Assembly (NCBI GenBank): GCA_949743895.1 | Contig: CATJUX010000077.1 | Coordinates: 1 to 29,982 of the forward strand | Reading direction: 5' to 3' | Length of the DNA: 29,982 nt | From: JANFXS01 sp022791155 | GTDB lineage: Bacteria; Bacillota; Clostridia; Lachnospirales; Anaerotignaceae | In this document: positions 29,957 to 29,982 of the stretch, in pieces | Position numbering within the stretch: position 1 is the stretch's first letter | How the letters are laid out: each line of letters opens with the position of its first letter | The notes under the pieces: model-generated | What the model saw: only the letters and a program-made list of their open reading frames with translations | Database searches by the model: none | Told to the model about the DNA's origin: nothing | Program-made: the position numbers and the translations under genes

Positions 29957-29982
29957 CATAAGTTTGTGTTTCAAATATTATA

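Overview
The window is a stretch of low-GC chromosome from a Clostridia-type Bacillota. The evidence is a short-form HisG paired with HisZ, separate hisI and hisE genes, a T-box leader, AGGAGG-type ribosome binding sites, sigma-A-like promoters with 17-base spacers, and a YerC-type regulator next to pcrA and ligA. Almost all genes are core metabolism or information processing, and most are on the minus strand. I see no phage, CRISPR, insertion sequence transposase, rRNA or tRNA gene.

Layout. 1-172: one copy of a mosaic intergenic repeat. 328-2323: divergent rlmD-type RNA methyltransferase (-) and a small S1-domain protein (+) with a structured leader. 2454-2946: non-coding, rich in inverted repeats. 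2947-4844 (-): yhbY-nadD-yqeK-rsfS. 5111-6896 (-): tgt, then yajC with its own promoter and terminator. 7151-8293 (+): THUMP-domain RNA methyltransferase. 8606-8972: two further repeat copies, head to head. 9011-11849 (-): folC, an overlapping 59-residue ORF, and a zinc-ribbon/TPR membrane protein. 11985-16585 (-): yerC, pcrA, ligA. 16833-23431 (-): hisZ-hisG-hisD-hisB-hisH-hisA-hisF-hisI-hisE, lacking hisC and a histidinol phosphatase. 23560-25392 (-): recQ. 25565-28424 (-): a T-box leader, hisS and ilvE. 28679-29956 (+): an MtaD-type amidohydrolase.

How it fits together. The his operon has a strong promoter whose -10 box lies inside a perfect palindrome. The next gene downstream on the same strand is a YerC/TrpR-like regulator, the family I recall as the proposed Firmicutes histidine regulator HisR. 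Histidyl-tRNA synthetase is controlled separately by a T-box, but that T-box does not look histidine-specific: its specifier loop and its discriminator-pairing base fit valine tRNA better. The next gene on that strand is ilvE, the branched-chain aminotransferase, preceded by a compact possible three-way-junction RNA.

The best leads for something undescribed are non-coding: the T-box mismatch, the mosaic repeats, the possible attenuator before the S1 gene, and the hisS-ilvE intergenic structure. No clearly novel protein system is visible.
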